From an uncultured Lachnospiraceae bacterium (lineage in GTDB: Bacteria; Bacillota; Clostridia; Lachnospirales; Lachnospiraceae), in assembly GCA_905209075.1 (NCBI GenBank), contig CAJLRL010000007.1, positions 1 to 64,000 on the forward strand: a stretch of 64,000 bases of DNA, given 5' to 3'. This document shows, piece after piece, positions 41,622 to 53,415 of the stretch (position 1 is the stretch's first letter; every line of letters begins with the position of its first letter). Both the position numbers and the translations under genes were made by a program. Under the pieces are notes generated by a model that was not told the origin of the DNA, searched no databases, and saw only the letters and a list, made by a program, of their open reading frames with translations.

Positions 41622-44600
41622 ATGAGCACACAGTGGAATGAGAGCACAGCCACAGCAAAGGGATTGTATGATCCCCAGTTTGAACACGACAACTGTGGAA
41701 TCGGTGCAGTAGTAAATATCAAGGGAATTAAGACACATGAGACAGTCGAGAATGCTTTAAAGATCGTTGAAAACTTAAAGCACAGAGCCGGAAAAGATGC
41801 CGACGGAAAGACCGGAGACGGTGTTGGTATCCTGCTTCAGATATCTCATAAGTTTTTTAAGAAGGTTACAAAGCCATTAGGAATAGAATTAGGAGATGAG
41901 AGAGACTACGGTGTAGGAATGTTTTTCTTCCCTAATGATGAATTCAAGACTATACAGGCAAAGAAAATGCTTGAAGTAATCGTAGAAAAGGAAGGACTTG
42001 AGTTCCTCGGATGGAGAGAGGTGCCTACAGAGCCGGATAAGCTTTCGCAGAAGGCAAGAGATTGTATGCCTTGCATCATGCAGTGTTTCGTAAAGAGACC
42101 TGAGGGTGTAGAAAGAGGTCTTGAGTTCGACAGAAAGCTCTATGTAGCAAGACGTGTATTTGAACAGTCAAACGACAATACATATGTAGTTTCATTCTCA
42201 AGCAGAACGATCGTATACAAAGGAATGTTCCTTGTTGAGCAGCTCAGACAGTTCTTTATGGATCTGCAGGATCCTGATTACGAGTCAGCTATCGCAACAG
42301 TACATTCAAGATTCTCAACAAACACAAATCCAAGCTGGGAGAGATCACATCCAAATAGATTTATCGTACATAACGGAGAGATAAACACTATCCGTGGTAA
42401 TTCTGATAAGATGTCAGCCCGTGAGGAAAATATGGAGTCACCGAAACTTAAAAAGGAGTTCCAGAAGGTACTTCCTGTTATCAATGCAGAGGGTTCTGAC
42501 TCGGCAATGCTCGATAACGCATTAGAGTTTCTTGTGATGAGTGGTATGGAGCTTCCTCTTGCTGTTATGATCATGATTCCGGAGCCATGGGCAAACAACT
42601 CTATCATGACACAGAAGAAAAAAGACTTCTATCAGTATTATGCGACAATGATGGAACCATGGGATGGACCGGCATCTATCATTTTCTCAGATGGAGATAT
42701 GATGGGCGCAGTACTTGATCGTAACGGACTCCGTCCATCACGTTACTATGTAACAGATGATGATTATCTTATCCTTTCATCAGAGGTCGGTGTACTTGAG
42801 ATAGATCCTACAAAGATCGTGAAAAAAGATCGTCTCCGTCCTGGAAAAATGCTTCTTGTTGATACAGTAGCAGGAAGGATCATTGATGATGACGAACTTA
42901 AAGAAAGATATGCAGACAAGCAGCCATATGGTGAATGGATTGACAGATATATGATCAATCTCAAAGACTTAAAGATCCCGAACCAGAGAGTACCGGAGTA
43001 CACAAAGGAAGAACGCCAGAGAATGCAGAGAGCCTTCGGATACACATATGAATCACTTAAGGATTCAATCCTTCCTATGGCAAAAAATGGTGTTGAAGGA
43101 ACAGCTGCCATGGGTACAGATACACCACTTGCTGCGTTATCAGGAAACAGAGAGCCTTTGTTTAACTACTTTAAACAGCGTTTTGCACAGGTTACAAATC
43201 CGCCTATTGATTCGATCCGTGAGGAAGTTGTAACATCGACAACACTTTACATCGGTGATGCAGGCAACGTACTTGAGGAAAAACCTGAAAACTGCCGCGT
43301 TCTTAAGGTAAACAACCCGATCCTTACAAACACTGACCTTATGAAGATCAAAAACATCAAGGCTGATGGATTTAAGGTAGAAGTCATTCCTATTATATAT
43401 TATAAGAATACAAGTCTTGAGAAAGCAGTAGACAGACTTTATATAGAAGCTGACCGTGCATACAGGGACGGAGCTAATGTGATCATCCTCTCAGACAGAG
43501 GTGTGGATGAGAACCATGTTGCAATCCCTTCACTGCTTGCAGTTTCTGCATTGCAGCAGTATCTTGTAAAGACAAAAAAGAGAACATCACTTTCTCTTAT
43601 TCTTGAGTCAGGTGAGCCAAGAGAGGTACATCATTTTGCAACACTCCTTGGATTCGGTGCAAGTGCAATAAATCCATATCTGGCACAGGATACTGTAAAA
43701 CAGCTTGTTGATGAGCATATGCTCGACAAAGATTATTATGCAGCTATCGATGATTATAACCATGCTATCATCACAGGCATCGTAAAGATCGCAGCCAAAA
43801 TGGGTATTTCAACGATCCAGTCATACCAGGGTTCAAAAATCTTTGAGGCCATAGGTATCGACAAGAGTGTTATTGACAAATACTTCACAAATACAGTAAG
43901 TCGTATCGGTGGAATCACACTGCATGATATTGAGAATGATGTAAATACACTGCATTCAGCAGCATATGATCCACTTGGACTTGAGACAGACGTGACACTT
44001 GACAGCAAGGGACGCCACAAAATGAGAAGCGGAGCAGACGATCATCTTTACAATCCTGCTACGATCCATCTTCTCCAGCAGTCTACACAGCGCGGTGACT
44101 ATGAAATGTTTAAACAGTATACAGCACTTGTTGATGAGGAAGAAAAAAATACAAACCTTCGTGGACTTATTGATTTTAATTATCCGAAGAAAGGTGTTAA
44201 GCTTGAGGATGTTGAGAGTGTTGATTCTATCGTGACACGCTTTAAGACAGGAGCCATGTCGTACGGATCGATTTCAAAGGAAGCACATGAGACACTTGCT
44301 ATTGCTATGAATCATCTTCATGGTAAATCAAACACAGGAGAAGGCGGAGAGGACAAGGATCGTCTTACCATAGGAAAAGACGGAAAGAACCGCTGCTCAG
44401 CAATCAAGCAGGTTGCATCAGGACGTTTCGGTGTCACAAGCAGATATCTGACAAGTGCTCAGGAAATACAGATCAAGATGGCACAGGGTGCAAAGCCTGG
44501 TGAAGGTGGACATCTGCCGGGCAAGAAAGTATATCCTTGGATTGCAAAGACAAGACTTTCAACACCGGGAGTGGCACTTATATCACCACCACCACACCAT

Positions 44601-46175
44601 GATATTTATTCTATCGAGGATCTTGAGCAGCTTATATTCGATCTTAAAAATGCCAATAGAGATGCAAGGATTTCTGTAAAACTTGTATCAGAGGCAGGTG
44701 TCGGAACGGTCGCAGCAGGTGTTGCAAAAGCAGGAGCACAGGTAGTACTTATCTCGGGATATGACGGCGGAACAGGAGCTGCACCAAGCAGTTCTATACA
44801 TAATGCCGGACTTCCATGGGAGCTTGGACTTGCAGAGACGCATCAGACACTCCTGATGAATGGTCTTAGAAATAAAGTAAGGATAGAGACAGACGGAAAG
44901 CTTATGAGCGGACGTGATGTTGCAATCGCAGCATGTCTTGGAGCAGAAGAATTCGGTTTTGCCACAGCTCCGCTTGTTACAATGGGATGTGTAATGATGC
45001 GTGTATGTAACCTTGATACATGTCCTGCCGGAATTGCAACACAGAATCCTGAACTGCGTAAGCGTTTTGCAGGAAAGCCTGAATATGTAGAGAATTTTAT
45101 GCGCTATATCGCACAGGAACTTCGTGAGTACATGGCAAAGCTTGGAGTAAAGACCGTAGATGAACTCGTAGGTCGTGGAGATCTCTTGAAGAAGCGCGAA
45201 AACTTAAGCGAGAAACAGTCAAAGATCAACCTTGACTGCATCTTAAATAATCCATTTGACGGAAGAAAGCAGAAAGTTATCTTTGATCCAAAGCAGGTAT
45301 ATGATTTTGAACTTTCAAAGACAAAGGATATGACAGAAATCCTTACACAGCTTAAGAGTGCGCTTGAGAATAAACAGAAACGTGCTATCGAGATCGAGGT
45401 AACAAACATAAACAGATCACTCGGAACAATATTTGGTTCAGAAATAACAAAGAAATATGACGATACTCTTGATGATGACACATACGTTATCAAGTGTAAT
45501 GGTGCAGGAGGACAGAGCTTCGGAGCATTTATCCCTAAGGGACTTACACTTGAACTTGTCGGAGATTCCAACGATTACTTCGGAAAAGGTCTTTCAGGTG
45601 GAAAACTTATCGTTTACCCACCAACAGGAGTTAAATTCGAAAAAGATGAAAACATCATCATCGGAAACGTAGCACTTTACGGAGCAACAAGCGGCAAGGC
45701 ATTCATAAATGGTGTTGCAGGAGAACGTTTCTGCGTAAGAAATTCAGGCGCAACAGCTGTAGTAGAGGGTGTCGGTGATCACGGATGCGAGTATATGACT
45801 GGCGGACGTGTTGTAATCCTCGGAAAAACCGGAAAAAACTTCGCAGCTGGTATGAGCGGTGGAATAGCATATGTTCTTGATGAAGAAAATGATCTCTACA
45901 TGAGAACAAACAAATCAATGGTATTTACCGAAGAAGTATCAAACAAGTACGATGTATTAGAATTAAAAGAAATGATAAAAGAGCACGTGACACTTACAAA
46001 CTCTGAAAAGGGTAAAGAGATACTTGATCATTTCAGCGAATATCTTCCAAAATTTAAGAAAGTTATCCCATACGATTATAACCGTATGCAGATGGCAATC
46101 GTACAGATGGAAGAAAAAGGTCTTAATGCAGAGCAGGCACAGATCGAGGCATTTTATGCCAGCACGAGAGCATAG
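41622..46175 (+). CDS. gltB: Glutamate synthase large subunit
   Basis: This 1517-residue enzyme makes two glutamates from glutamine and 2-oxoglutarate. The Ntn-type glutaminase begins at Cys25 in DNCGIGAV after a short propeptide that must be removed. The FMN/synthase domain contains Lys-Pro-Gly-Glu-Gly-Gly-His-Leu-Pro-Gly, and the 3Fe-4S cluster cysteines are in CVMMRVCNLDTCPAG. The C-terminal GXGXG repeat domain ends the chain. Length is normal. The small subunit follows after 14 bases. Codon use suggests high expression. Confidence 0.98.
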   Translation: MSTQWNESTATAKGLYDPQFEHDNCGIGAVVNIKGIKTHETVENALKIVENLKHRAGKDADGKTGDGVGILLQISHKFFKKVTKPLGIELGDERDYGVGMFFFPNDEFKTIQAKKMLEVIVEKEGLEFLGWREVPTEPDKLSQKARDCMPCIMQCFVKRPEGVERGLEFDRKLYVARRVFEQSNDNTYVVSFSSRTIVYKGMFLVEQLRQFFMDLQDPDYESAIATVHSRFSTNTNPSWERSHPNRFIVHNGEINTIRGNSDKMSAREENMESPKLKKEFQKVLPVINAEGSDSAMLDNALEFLVMSGMELPLAVMIMIPEPWANNSIMTQKKKDFYQYYATMMEPWDGPASIIFSDGDMMGAVLDRNGLRPSRYYVTDDDYLILSSEVGVLEIDPTKIVKKDRLRPGKMLLVDTVAGRIIDDDELKERYADKQPYGEWIDRYMINLKDLKIPNQRVPEYTKEERQRMQRAFGYTYESLKDSILPMAKNGVEGTAAMGTDTPLAALSGNREPLFNYFKQRFAQVTNPPIDSIREEVVTSTTLYIGDAGNVLEEKPENCRVLKVNNPILTNTDLMKIKNIKADGFKVEVIPIIYYKNTSLEKAVDRLYIEADRAYRDGANVIILSDRGVDENHVAIPSLLAVSALQQYLVKTKKRTSLSLILESGEPREVHHFATLLGFGASAINPYLAQDTVKQLVDEHMLDKDYYAAIDDYNHAIITGIVKIAAKMGISTIQSYQGSKIFEAIGIDKSVIDKYFTNTVSRIGGITLHDIENDVNTLHSAAYDPLGLETDVTLDSKGRHKMRSGADDHLYNPATIHLLQQSTQRGDYEMFKQYTALVDEEEKNTNLRGLIDFNYPKKGVKLEDVESVDSIVTRFKTGAMSYGSISKEAHETLAIAMNHLHGKSNTGEGGEDKDRLTIGKDGKNRCSAIKQVASGRFGVTSRYLTSAQEIQIKMAQGAKPGEGGHLPGKKVYPWIAKTRLSTPGVALISPPPHHDIYSIEDLEQLIFDLKNANRDARISVKLVSEAGVGTVAAGVAKAGAQVVLISGYDGGTGAAPSSSIHNAGLPWELGLAETHQTLLMNGLRNKVRIETDGKLMSGRDVAIAACLGAEEFGFATAPLVTMGCVMMRVCNLDTCPAGIATQNPELRKRFAGKPEYVENFMRYIAQELREYMAKLGVKTVDELVGRGDLLKKRENLSEKQSKINLDCILNNPFDGRKQKVIFDPKQVYDFELSKTKDMTEILTQLKSALENKQKRAIEIEVTNINRSLGTIFGSEITKKYDDTLDDDTYVIKCNGAGGQSFGAFIPKGLTLELVGDSNDYFGKGLSGGKLIVYPPTGVKFEKDENIIIGNVALYGATSGKAFINGVAGERFCVRNSGATAVVEGVGDHGCEYMTGGRVVILGKTGKNFAAGMSGGIAYVLDEENDLYMRTNKSMVFTEEVSNKYDVLELKEMIKEHVTLTNSEKGKEILDHFSEYLPKFKKVIPYDYNRMQMAIVQMEEKGLNAEQAQIEAFYASTRA

Positions 46176-46189
46176 GAGGGCAGATAGCA

Positions 46190-47683
46190 ATGGGAAAACC
46201 AACAGGATTTATGGAATATGAAAGATGTGAAGCCGGCTCCATAGAGCCAAAGGAGCGTATTAAAAATTTTAATGAGTTCCATATATTTCTTTCAAAGGAA
46301 AATCAGCAGAAGCAGGCTGCCCGCTGCATGGACTGTGGTGTACCATTCTGCCAGGCAGGAGCAACGATAGCAGGCATGACATCAGGATGTCCTCTTCACA
46401 ACCTTGTACCGGAGTGGAATGATCTTGTATACACAGGAAACTGGGAGCAGGCGTACAACCGCCTGCACAAGACAAATAACTTCCCGGAGTTTACATCAAG
46501 AGTATGTCCTGCACTCTGTGAGAAAGCATGTACATGTGGACACTGGGGAGAACCCGTGTCTGTAAGAGATAATGAGCATGGTGTCATAGAGACAGCTTAT
46601 AAAAACGGTTACGCAGGACCAAAGCCTCCAAAGGTAAGAACCGGCAAAAAGGTTGCAGTCATAGGTTCAGGTCCTTCAGGACTTGCAGCAGCAGACCAGC
46701 TGAACCAAAGGGGTCATGAGGTTACTGTATATGAGAGAGAGGATCGTATTGGCGGACTCCTCATGTATGGCATCCCGAATATGAAACTGGAAAAAAATAT
46801 AATTGACCGCAAGATCAATATAATGAAAGAAGAAGGCATTAAGTTTATTACAAACTGTAATGTCGGGAAAGATATAAAGCCGGCAGAGCTTTACAAAGAG
46901 TATGACAGGGTGATCCTTTGCTGCGGAGCTAAAAATCCAAGAGATATAAAGGCTGACGGAAGAGATGCAAAGGGAATATATTTCGCAGTGGACTATCTTA
47001 CACAGAACACAAAGAGCCTTTTAAACTCTGGTCTTAAGGATGGTAAATTTGTTTCTGCAAAAGGAAAAAACGTTGTTATCATCGGTGGTGGAGATACAGG
47101 AAATGATTGTGTGGGAACAGCAATCCGTCAGGGTGCAAAATCAGTCACACAGCTTGAGATGATGCCTTGTCCACCGGCAGAGCGTGCTGCAAATAACCCA
47201 TGGCCTGAATGGCCAAAGGTCTTAAAGACTGATTACGGTCAGGAAGAGGCTATCGCAATGTTCGGTCACGATCCTCGTATTTACAAGACAACTGTAAAAG
47301 AGTTCCATAAGGATAAAAACGGAAACTTAAAAGAACTTACGATAGTAAGCCTTGAGAGCAAAAAGGATGAGAAAACAGGCAGATTCATGATGGTTCCTGT
47401 AGAAGGGACAGAAAAGAAAATTCCTGCTGAACTTGTACTTATCGCAGCAGGCTTCCTCGGAACAGAAAGCTATGTGGCAAAGGCATTTGGAGTAGAACTA
47501 AATGCAAGAACAAATGTAGCGACAGCTGAGGGAAGCTATGCAACAAATGTAAAAAATGTATTTGTAGCCGGAGATAACCATCGTGGACAGTCACTTGTAG
47601 TATGGGCTATCCGTGAAGGCCGTGAGGCAGCAAGAGAGGTGGACGAGAGCCTTATGGGTTACTCATATCTTTCAGTGCAATAA
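46190..47683 (+). CDS. gltD: Glutamate synthase small subunit
   Basis: This 497-residue flavoprotein passes electrons from NAD(P)H to GltB. N-terminal cysteines (Cys-Met-Asp-Cys-Gly-Val-Pro-Phe-Cys and Cys-Pro-Ala-Leu-Cys-Glu-Lys-Ala-Cys) form two [4Fe-4S] sites; the FAD site is GSGPSGLAA (about 162-170) and the NAD(P)H site GGGDTGND. AGGAGG lies before the ATG. It ends at a strong terminator. Confidence 0.98.
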   Translation: MGKPTGFMEYERCEAGSIEPKERIKNFNEFHIFLSKENQQKQAARCMDCGVPFCQAGATIAGMTSGCPLHNLVPEWNDLVYTGNWEQAYNRLHKTNNFPEFTSRVCPALCEKACTCGHWGEPVSVRDNEHGVIETAYKNGYAGPKPPKVRTGKKVAVIGSGPSGLAAADQLNQRGHEVTVYEREDRIGGLLMYGIPNMKLEKNIIDRKINIMKEEGIKFITNCNVGKDIKPAELYKEYDRVILCCGAKNPRDIKADGRDAKGIYFAVDYLTQNTKSLLNSGLKDGKFVSAKGKNVVIIGGGDTGNDCVGTAIRQGAKSVTQLEMMPCPPAERAANNPWPEWPKVLKTDYGQEEAIAMFGHDPRIYKTTVKEFHKDKNGNLKELTIVSLESKKDEKTGRFMMVPVEGTEKKIPAELVLIAAGFLGTESYVAKAFGVELNARTNVATAEGSYATNVKNVFVAGDNHRGQSLVVWAIREGREAAREVDESLMGYSYLSVQ

Positions 47684-47733
47684 CTGGTAAAAGCATTTTT
47701 CCTTATTAAATTTTATTTCATACACTTTATATT

Positions 47734-47764
47734 AAAAATCCCGGTGCATTGCACCGGGATTTTT
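47734..47764. terminator. Bidirectional intrinsic terminator between gltD and the Rpn gene
   Basis: A perfect 14-bp stem AAAAATCCCGGTGC (47734-47747) with 47751-47764 and a 3-base loop. Flanking A and T tracts serve both the plus-strand gltBD and the converging minus-strand gene. Confidence 0.92.
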
Positions 47765-47773
47765 GAAATCTGA

Positions 47774-48667
47774 TTATTGGTCTGATAATTCATATTGTAG
47801 TTTTTTTACTTCTTCAAGAGGGAGACCTGTATAAAATGAAATGTCTTCTAATGAAATCTTATTGGCAGCAATCATACGCTTTGCATTTTCTTTTTGATTA
47901 ATTTCTATACCAATTTCTTTTCCAATCTCTTTTCCGATTTTTTCTCCAAGTTTTTTGCCCTCATTAAGTTTATCAAGATAAGCTAGTTGCAAGTTCATAT
48001 ACTGTACCCTCCATTTCTTACTGTGCCGGGCATCTTCAACAGCGACAGACAGCTCTTTTGTGAATGCGTCTTCGGGTTTATTTCCGTCAATAAAATCCAG
48101 AAGAGTTTTTAGGTCAGGACTGATATCATCCATGATGCCTTTTGTGTTGAGGATGATCTTTTTTGCACCATCATTTAGCCTGAGTGCATGATCTTCAATG
48201 CAGATATTTTCAAAAGAGTAATAGTGTCTGCCAAGTTTGAATAGATCGAAAGTACATACGAATATGACTATGTTATTCTTAAGCTCATTATAGTCCTGAC
48301 CTTTTTCAATTAGATCAAGGTCGATGAGATCCTGATAATAGCGCATGCGCTTTGGCTGATCAGGCTTTGAGATATTTTGCATTTCAATGTTGTAGACGGT
48401 GTTTTCACCATCGTCTACATATACATCAAGACGTATGCTCTTTGCTTTTATATCAAGATTAATGACTTCCTGAATTTTTGGATATTCTATGTGATCAATC
48501 TTTATGCCAAGTATGGTTTCCAAAAACGGCTTGCAGTATTTGGCTTGCCGCATGATGATACCGAACATGAAGTCATCGCTGATGGTAAGATCTTCGTACC
48601 TCTTAATTTTGCTAGTTTCTGTTGATTCTGGTGTTTTAATTTTGTGATTATTGTTATTCTTTGTCAT
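47774..48667 (-). CDS. Rpn family recombination-promoting nuclease/putative transposase
   Basis: This 297-residue protein belongs to the PD-(D/E)xK family (TIGR01784/Rpn). The N-terminal part reads DFMFGIIM; the nuclease core holds Arg-Leu-Asp-Val-Tyr-Val-Asp-Asp (Asp) and Tyr-Asn-Ile-Glu-Met-Gln (the E-x-Q/K pair), about residues 75-100. A helical tail contains Gly-Lys-Glu-Ile repeats. Rpn proteins cut DNA and promote RecA-independent recombination; some act in phage defence. The start at 48667 follows GGAGG. It is the only minus-strand gene among many plus-strand genes and borders an AT-rich, gene-free stretch, which fits horizontal gain. Confidence 0.88.
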   Translation of the reverse strand: MTKNNNNHKIKTPESTETSKIKRYEDLTISDDFMFGIIMRQAKYCKPFLETILGIKIDHIEYPKIQEVINLDIKAKSIRLDVYVDDGENTVYNIEMQNISKPDQPKRMRYYQDLIDLDLIEKGQDYNELKNNIVIFVCTFDLFKLGRHYYSFENICIEDHALRLNDGAKKIILNTKGIMDDISPDLKTLLDFIDGNKPEDAFTKELSVAVEDARHSKKWRVQYMNLQLAYLDKLNEGKKLGEKIGKEIGKEIGIEINQKENAKRMIAANKISLEDISFYTGLPLEEVKKLQYELSDQ

Positions 48668-49179
48668 CTTTATATCCTCCGGAATAAGAAGGAAACATCT
48701 GACATTGATAATATATATGTATTTTAGCACGAGTACTCAGGCAAATACAATACATATTTGTCGGATGGTCCCCATGTTTTAAAGTAAAAAATGTGTTGAT
48801 GGTAATGTGAAATTTTAATTTGATGTAAATTAATAAATTGGGATATATTGAATAATTTCATGCAATAAAAAACATAATACTATAAAAATAAAAGAATTGA
48901 AAGATATGGATAGTATATCTTATATTGATGAAAAATTCAATACAAACAGGCAGTACAAATATATCATAAAATGAAAATATAACAGATAGAAATATGAGTT
49001 ATATATCTACTTTGATATAGATAAAATCTATGGCTGACGATAAGGAAAAAATAATTTACAACAGTAAATACATACCATATAATATTGTTGTTGCTTAAAA
49101 AGACAAGGCAATACATCATCTGGCAGGCACAGGCAGAGGGGAAATATTTAATGCGTGTGTAGTTTACATGGAGGATAAT
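48668..49179. other. 512-base AT-rich gap with possible gene remnants
   Basis: No intact gene is seen. Very AT-rich DNA contains two short plus-strand frames that look gene-like but stop early: one starting MDSISYIDEKF near 48906 and one starting MADDKEKIIYNSKYI near 49032 (both about 22 codons). They may be traces of a decayed gene brought in with the Rpn gene, or chance. No riboswitch was recognised in front of metF. Confidence 0.4.
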
Positions 49180-50046
49180 ATGAAAGTTTCACAGATACAT
49201 AATGAAAAAAAACAGTCTCTTTCTTTTGAGATTTTTCCACCGAAAAAAGAAGAGGATTTTAAAAATATAGATGAAATGCTTGGCATACTATGTGAGTGCA
49301 ATCCTGAATACATAAGCGTTACATTTGGAGCGGGCGGAAGCTCCAACAATAACAAAACTATCGAAATTGCAAAGAAGATTAAAAATGAATACCATGTTGA
49401 GCCGGTAGTCCATCTTACATGTCTTTGCTATGACAAAAATGAAATAGATGATTTTTTAAATATTCTTGGAGCAGAAGGCATAGAAAATATTCTGGCACTA
49501 CGTGGGGATAGAAATCCAAATGTTCCGGCAAAATCAGATTTTTTACATGCGAGTGACCTTGTAAAATATGTAAGAAAAACAACAGGAGACAGATTCTGCA
49601 TAGCAGGAGCATGCTATCCTGATGTTCATCCAGAGTCGGCGGGAAGAAATGATGACATACAGAATTTAAAGAAAAAAGTCGATGCAGGAACAGATATACT
49701 TCTATCACAGCTTTTCTTTGATAATGACACATTTTTTAAGTACGTGGATGACTGCCGGCTTGCAGGCATAGAGGTTCCTATCGTTCCAGGAATTATGCCT
49801 TGTATAAATGCAGCGCAGATCAAGAGAATGGTTGATATGTGTGGAGCAAAATTTCCTGAGAAGTTTAAAAAGATCGTACATAGATATGGTGATGATAAAG
49901 AGGCTCTTTTTGATGCAGGAATGTCATACTGCCAGAGCCAGATAATAGAGCTTCTTGCAAATGATGTCGAGGGTATCCATCTTTACACAATGAACAATGT
50001 AAAGGTTGCGAAGAGGCTGACAGAAGGCATAAAAAATCTTATATAA
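49180..50046 (+). CDS. metF: Methylenetetrahydrofolate reductase
   Basis: This 288-residue TIM-barrel enzyme reduces 5,10-methylenetetrahydrofolate to 5-methyltetrahydrofolate for methionine synthesis. It has the conserved Phe-Glu-Ile-Phe-Pro-Pro-Lys start, Val-Thr-Phe-Gly-Ala-Gly-Gly-Ser, Leu-Arg-Gly-Asp and Gln-Leu-Phe-Phe-Asp segments. I use ATG 49180, five bases after GGAGG; an ATG at 49168 has that site within it. No other methionine gene is adjacent. Confidence 0.96.
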   Translation: MKVSQIHNEKKQSLSFEIFPPKKEEDFKNIDEMLGILCECNPEYISVTFGAGGSSNNNKTIEIAKKIKNEYHVEPVVHLTCLCYDKNEIDDFLNILGAEGIENILALRGDRNPNVPAKSDFLHASDLVKYVRKTTGDRFCIAGACYPDVHPESAGRNDDIQNLKKKVDAGTDILLSQLFFDNDTFFKYVDDCRLAGIEVPIVPGIMPCINAAQIKRMVDMCGAKFPEKFKKIVHRYGDDKEALFDAGMSYCQSQIIELLANDVEGIHLYTMNNVKVAKRLTEGIKNLI

Positions 50047-50060
50047 TAATTTGAAATATA

Positions 50061-50106
50061 AAAAAGACATTCTATTCTATATGATTATGGAACAGGATGT
50101 CTTTTT
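50061..50106 (+). terminator. Intrinsic terminator after metF
   Basis: AAAAAGACATTC (50061-50072) pairs with GGATGTCTTTTT (50095-50106), G-U pairs included, with a T-rich end. Confidence 0.75.
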
Positions 50107-50215
50107 GTGGTATTATAGTAACATAAATTTGAAATCCCTGTATTTTATTTTGCTGGTACAGCATTTATAATTATGTATGCGGGAAGCTTAAATAAGTAAA
50201 TGAAACGGAGAGATG

Positions 50216-51001
50216 ATGAGTAAGACAGTATTTTTTGACATTGATGGTACATTGTGGGATGAAAGGATGAACATCCCGGACAGTACAATAGAAGCCATTG
50301 CAGCGTTAAAAGCAAATGGACATAGAGCATTCTTATGTACAGGCCGTGCCAGAGCAAGTGTCAATTCTGATAAATTATTAAATATGGGTTTTGATGGGAT
50401 GATCGCAGCCTGTGGAAACTATATAGAAATGGATGATAAAGTTATCTACGAAAAAGATTTAAGCTGCGATATGGTAGAAAAGATAATAAGAGTGTTATCC
50501 GAGTGCAGGATGCCTGTTGTATTGGAAGGTTCTACGGATTACTGGATCGATGATGAAGGATTTGAGGATGATCCATATGTAGATTATCTGTTTGAGTCAC
50601 TCGGAGAGCATGCGCATATAATAAGAGGATATGAGGGAGACATAAGAGTAAACAAGTTCTCGGCAGATATAATAGACGGAACTGATTATGAGCGTGTGAA
50701 AAAAGAATTTTCAGATGATTTTCTTATCCTTGAGCATGAAGAAAATGTTGTTGAATTTGTACCGAAGGGAACTTCAAAGGCTACAGGCATCAAATGGTTG
50801 TGCGGACATTTAAATATCCCTCTGGAGGATACATTTGCGATTGGAGACAGTGTAAATGACATAGAGATGCTTCAGAGCGTAGGATGTGGGATTGCAATGG
50901 GGAATGCGACACCACCGGTGAAAGAGATAGCAGATTATGTTACGACAGATATAATGAAGGATGGGGTAAAAAATGCACTCATTCATTATGGACTTATATA
51001 G
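50216..51001 (+). CDS. Cof-type HAD-IIB family phosphatase
   Basis: This 261-residue HAD enzyme has motif I FFDIDGTLWD (about 6-15), an inserted C2-type cap, and motif IV Ile-Gly-Asp-Ser-Val-Asn-Asp. It should dephosphorylate small metabolites such as sugar phosphates; the specific substrate is unknown. I prefer the second of two adjacent ATGs because it stands five bases after GGAG. Confidence 0.92.
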   Translation: MSKTVFFDIDGTLWDERMNIPDSTIEAIAALKANGHRAFLCTGRARASVNSDKLLNMGFDGMIAACGNYIEMDDKVIYEKDLSCDMVEKIIRVLSECRMPVVLEGSTDYWIDDEGFEDDPYVDYLFESLGEHAHIIRGYEGDIRVNKFSADIIDGTDYERVKKEFSDDFLILEHEENVVEFVPKGTSKATGIKWLCGHLNIPLEDTFAIGDSVNDIEMLQSVGCGIAMGNATPPVKEIADYVTTDIMKDGVKNALIHYGLI

Positions 51002-51174
51002 TTTTCTTCTATGATATTTATGCCGACATGGATACAGATAAAATATCATGGTACAAGCCTTAATAAGGCAGATGTGGTTACGTCATTCCCAGGTAATTTG
51101 GATTTATGCGGTGGATGCCAGTCATAAATGCAAACATCATTATATAAAATAAATATAAAAATGAAATATCACTG

Positions 51175-51246
51175 TTGACATTAAAATTCAATAGTGATAT
51201 TTTATTTACAGAAAGAAAATTAGCACTCGAAAGAAATGAGTGCTAA
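51175..51246 (+). promoter_or_regulatory. groESL promoter and CIRCE operator
   Basis: TTGACA (51175-51180), 17 bases and TATTTT (51198-51203) form the promoter. A perfect CIRCE element follows: TTAGCACTC (51220-51228), nine bases, GAGTGCTAA (51238-51246). The HrcA repressor binds this site, so groESL is under heat-shock control. The element lies in the 5' untranslated region, 23 bases before groES. Confidence 0.95.
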
Positions 51247-51269
51247 CAAAGATAAAAGGAGGCAATATA

Positions 51270-51554
51270 ATGAAATTAGTTCCATTATCAGACAGAGTAG
51301 TATTAAAACAGTTAGAAGCAGAAGAGACAACAAAATCAGGAATTATCCTTACAAGTTCAGCACAGGAGAAACCACAGGAGGCTGAGGTTATAGCAGTAGG
51401 ACCTGGCGGAACAGTAGATGGAAAAGAAGTAAAAATGCAGGTTAAAGAAGGTCAGAAGGTTATATATTCTAAATATGCAGGAACAGAAGTTAAACTTGAC
51501 GGACAGGAATACATTATCGTAAGACAGAATGATATCCTTGCAGTAGTTGAATAA
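51270..51554 (+). CDS. groES: Co-chaperonin GroES
   Basis: This 94-residue protein forms the heptameric lid of GroEL. It has the typical PLSDRVVLKQLEAEE start, the mobile loop Glu-Glu-Thr-Thr-Lys-Ser-Gly-Ile-Ile-Leu and the ending Asp-Ile-Leu-Ala-Val-Val-Glu. The start follows AAAGGAGG; groEL begins 54 bases downstream. Confidence 0.98.
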   Translation: MKLVPLSDRVVLKQLEAEETTKSGIILTSSAQEKPQEAEVIAVGPGGTVDGKEVKMQVKEGQKVIYSKYAGTEVKLDGQEYIIVRQNDILAVVE

Positions 51555-51605
51555 AATAAATCAGATCATATATCAATTAAAGAATAAAAAAGAAAGGTCG
51601 AATAA

Positions 51606-53234
<1,629 letters not shown>

Positions 53235-53254
53235 TCGTAGACAATGAGGAAAAT

Positions 53255-53292
53255 AAAAAATCAGAGGCAAGCTTGCTTGCCTCTGATTTTTT
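53255..53292 (+). terminator. Intrinsic terminator after groEL
   Basis: A perfect 16-bp stem (53255-53270 with 53277-53292) around GCTTGC, ending in six T residues. Confidence 0.93.
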
Positions 53293-53337
53293 ATTTGACG
53301 AATGTCCGGATATGAGCAAGTAGCACAAAAGTGCGGA

Positions 53338-53366
53338 TTGCGAATATACCAAACTTACTATATAAT
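53338..53366 (+). promoter_or_regulatory. SigA-type promoter for the histidine phosphatase gene
   Basis: TTGCGA (53338-53343), 17 bases and a perfect TATAAT (53361-53366) lie 49 bases before the start codon. Confidence 0.7.
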
Positions 53367-53415
53367 AGGAATGATATGAAAACGTATATTTAGAAGCATT
53401 TCAGGAGAGAGTATA

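Noticed and set aside
48668..49179. S-box or THF riboswitch before metF
   Set aside because: No conserved core of either class could be aligned in this AT-rich gap.
51002..51174. A small gene between the HAD gene and groES
   Set aside because: No frame with a ribosome site and coding character was found; only a loose ATTTATG/CATAAAT inverted repeat is present.
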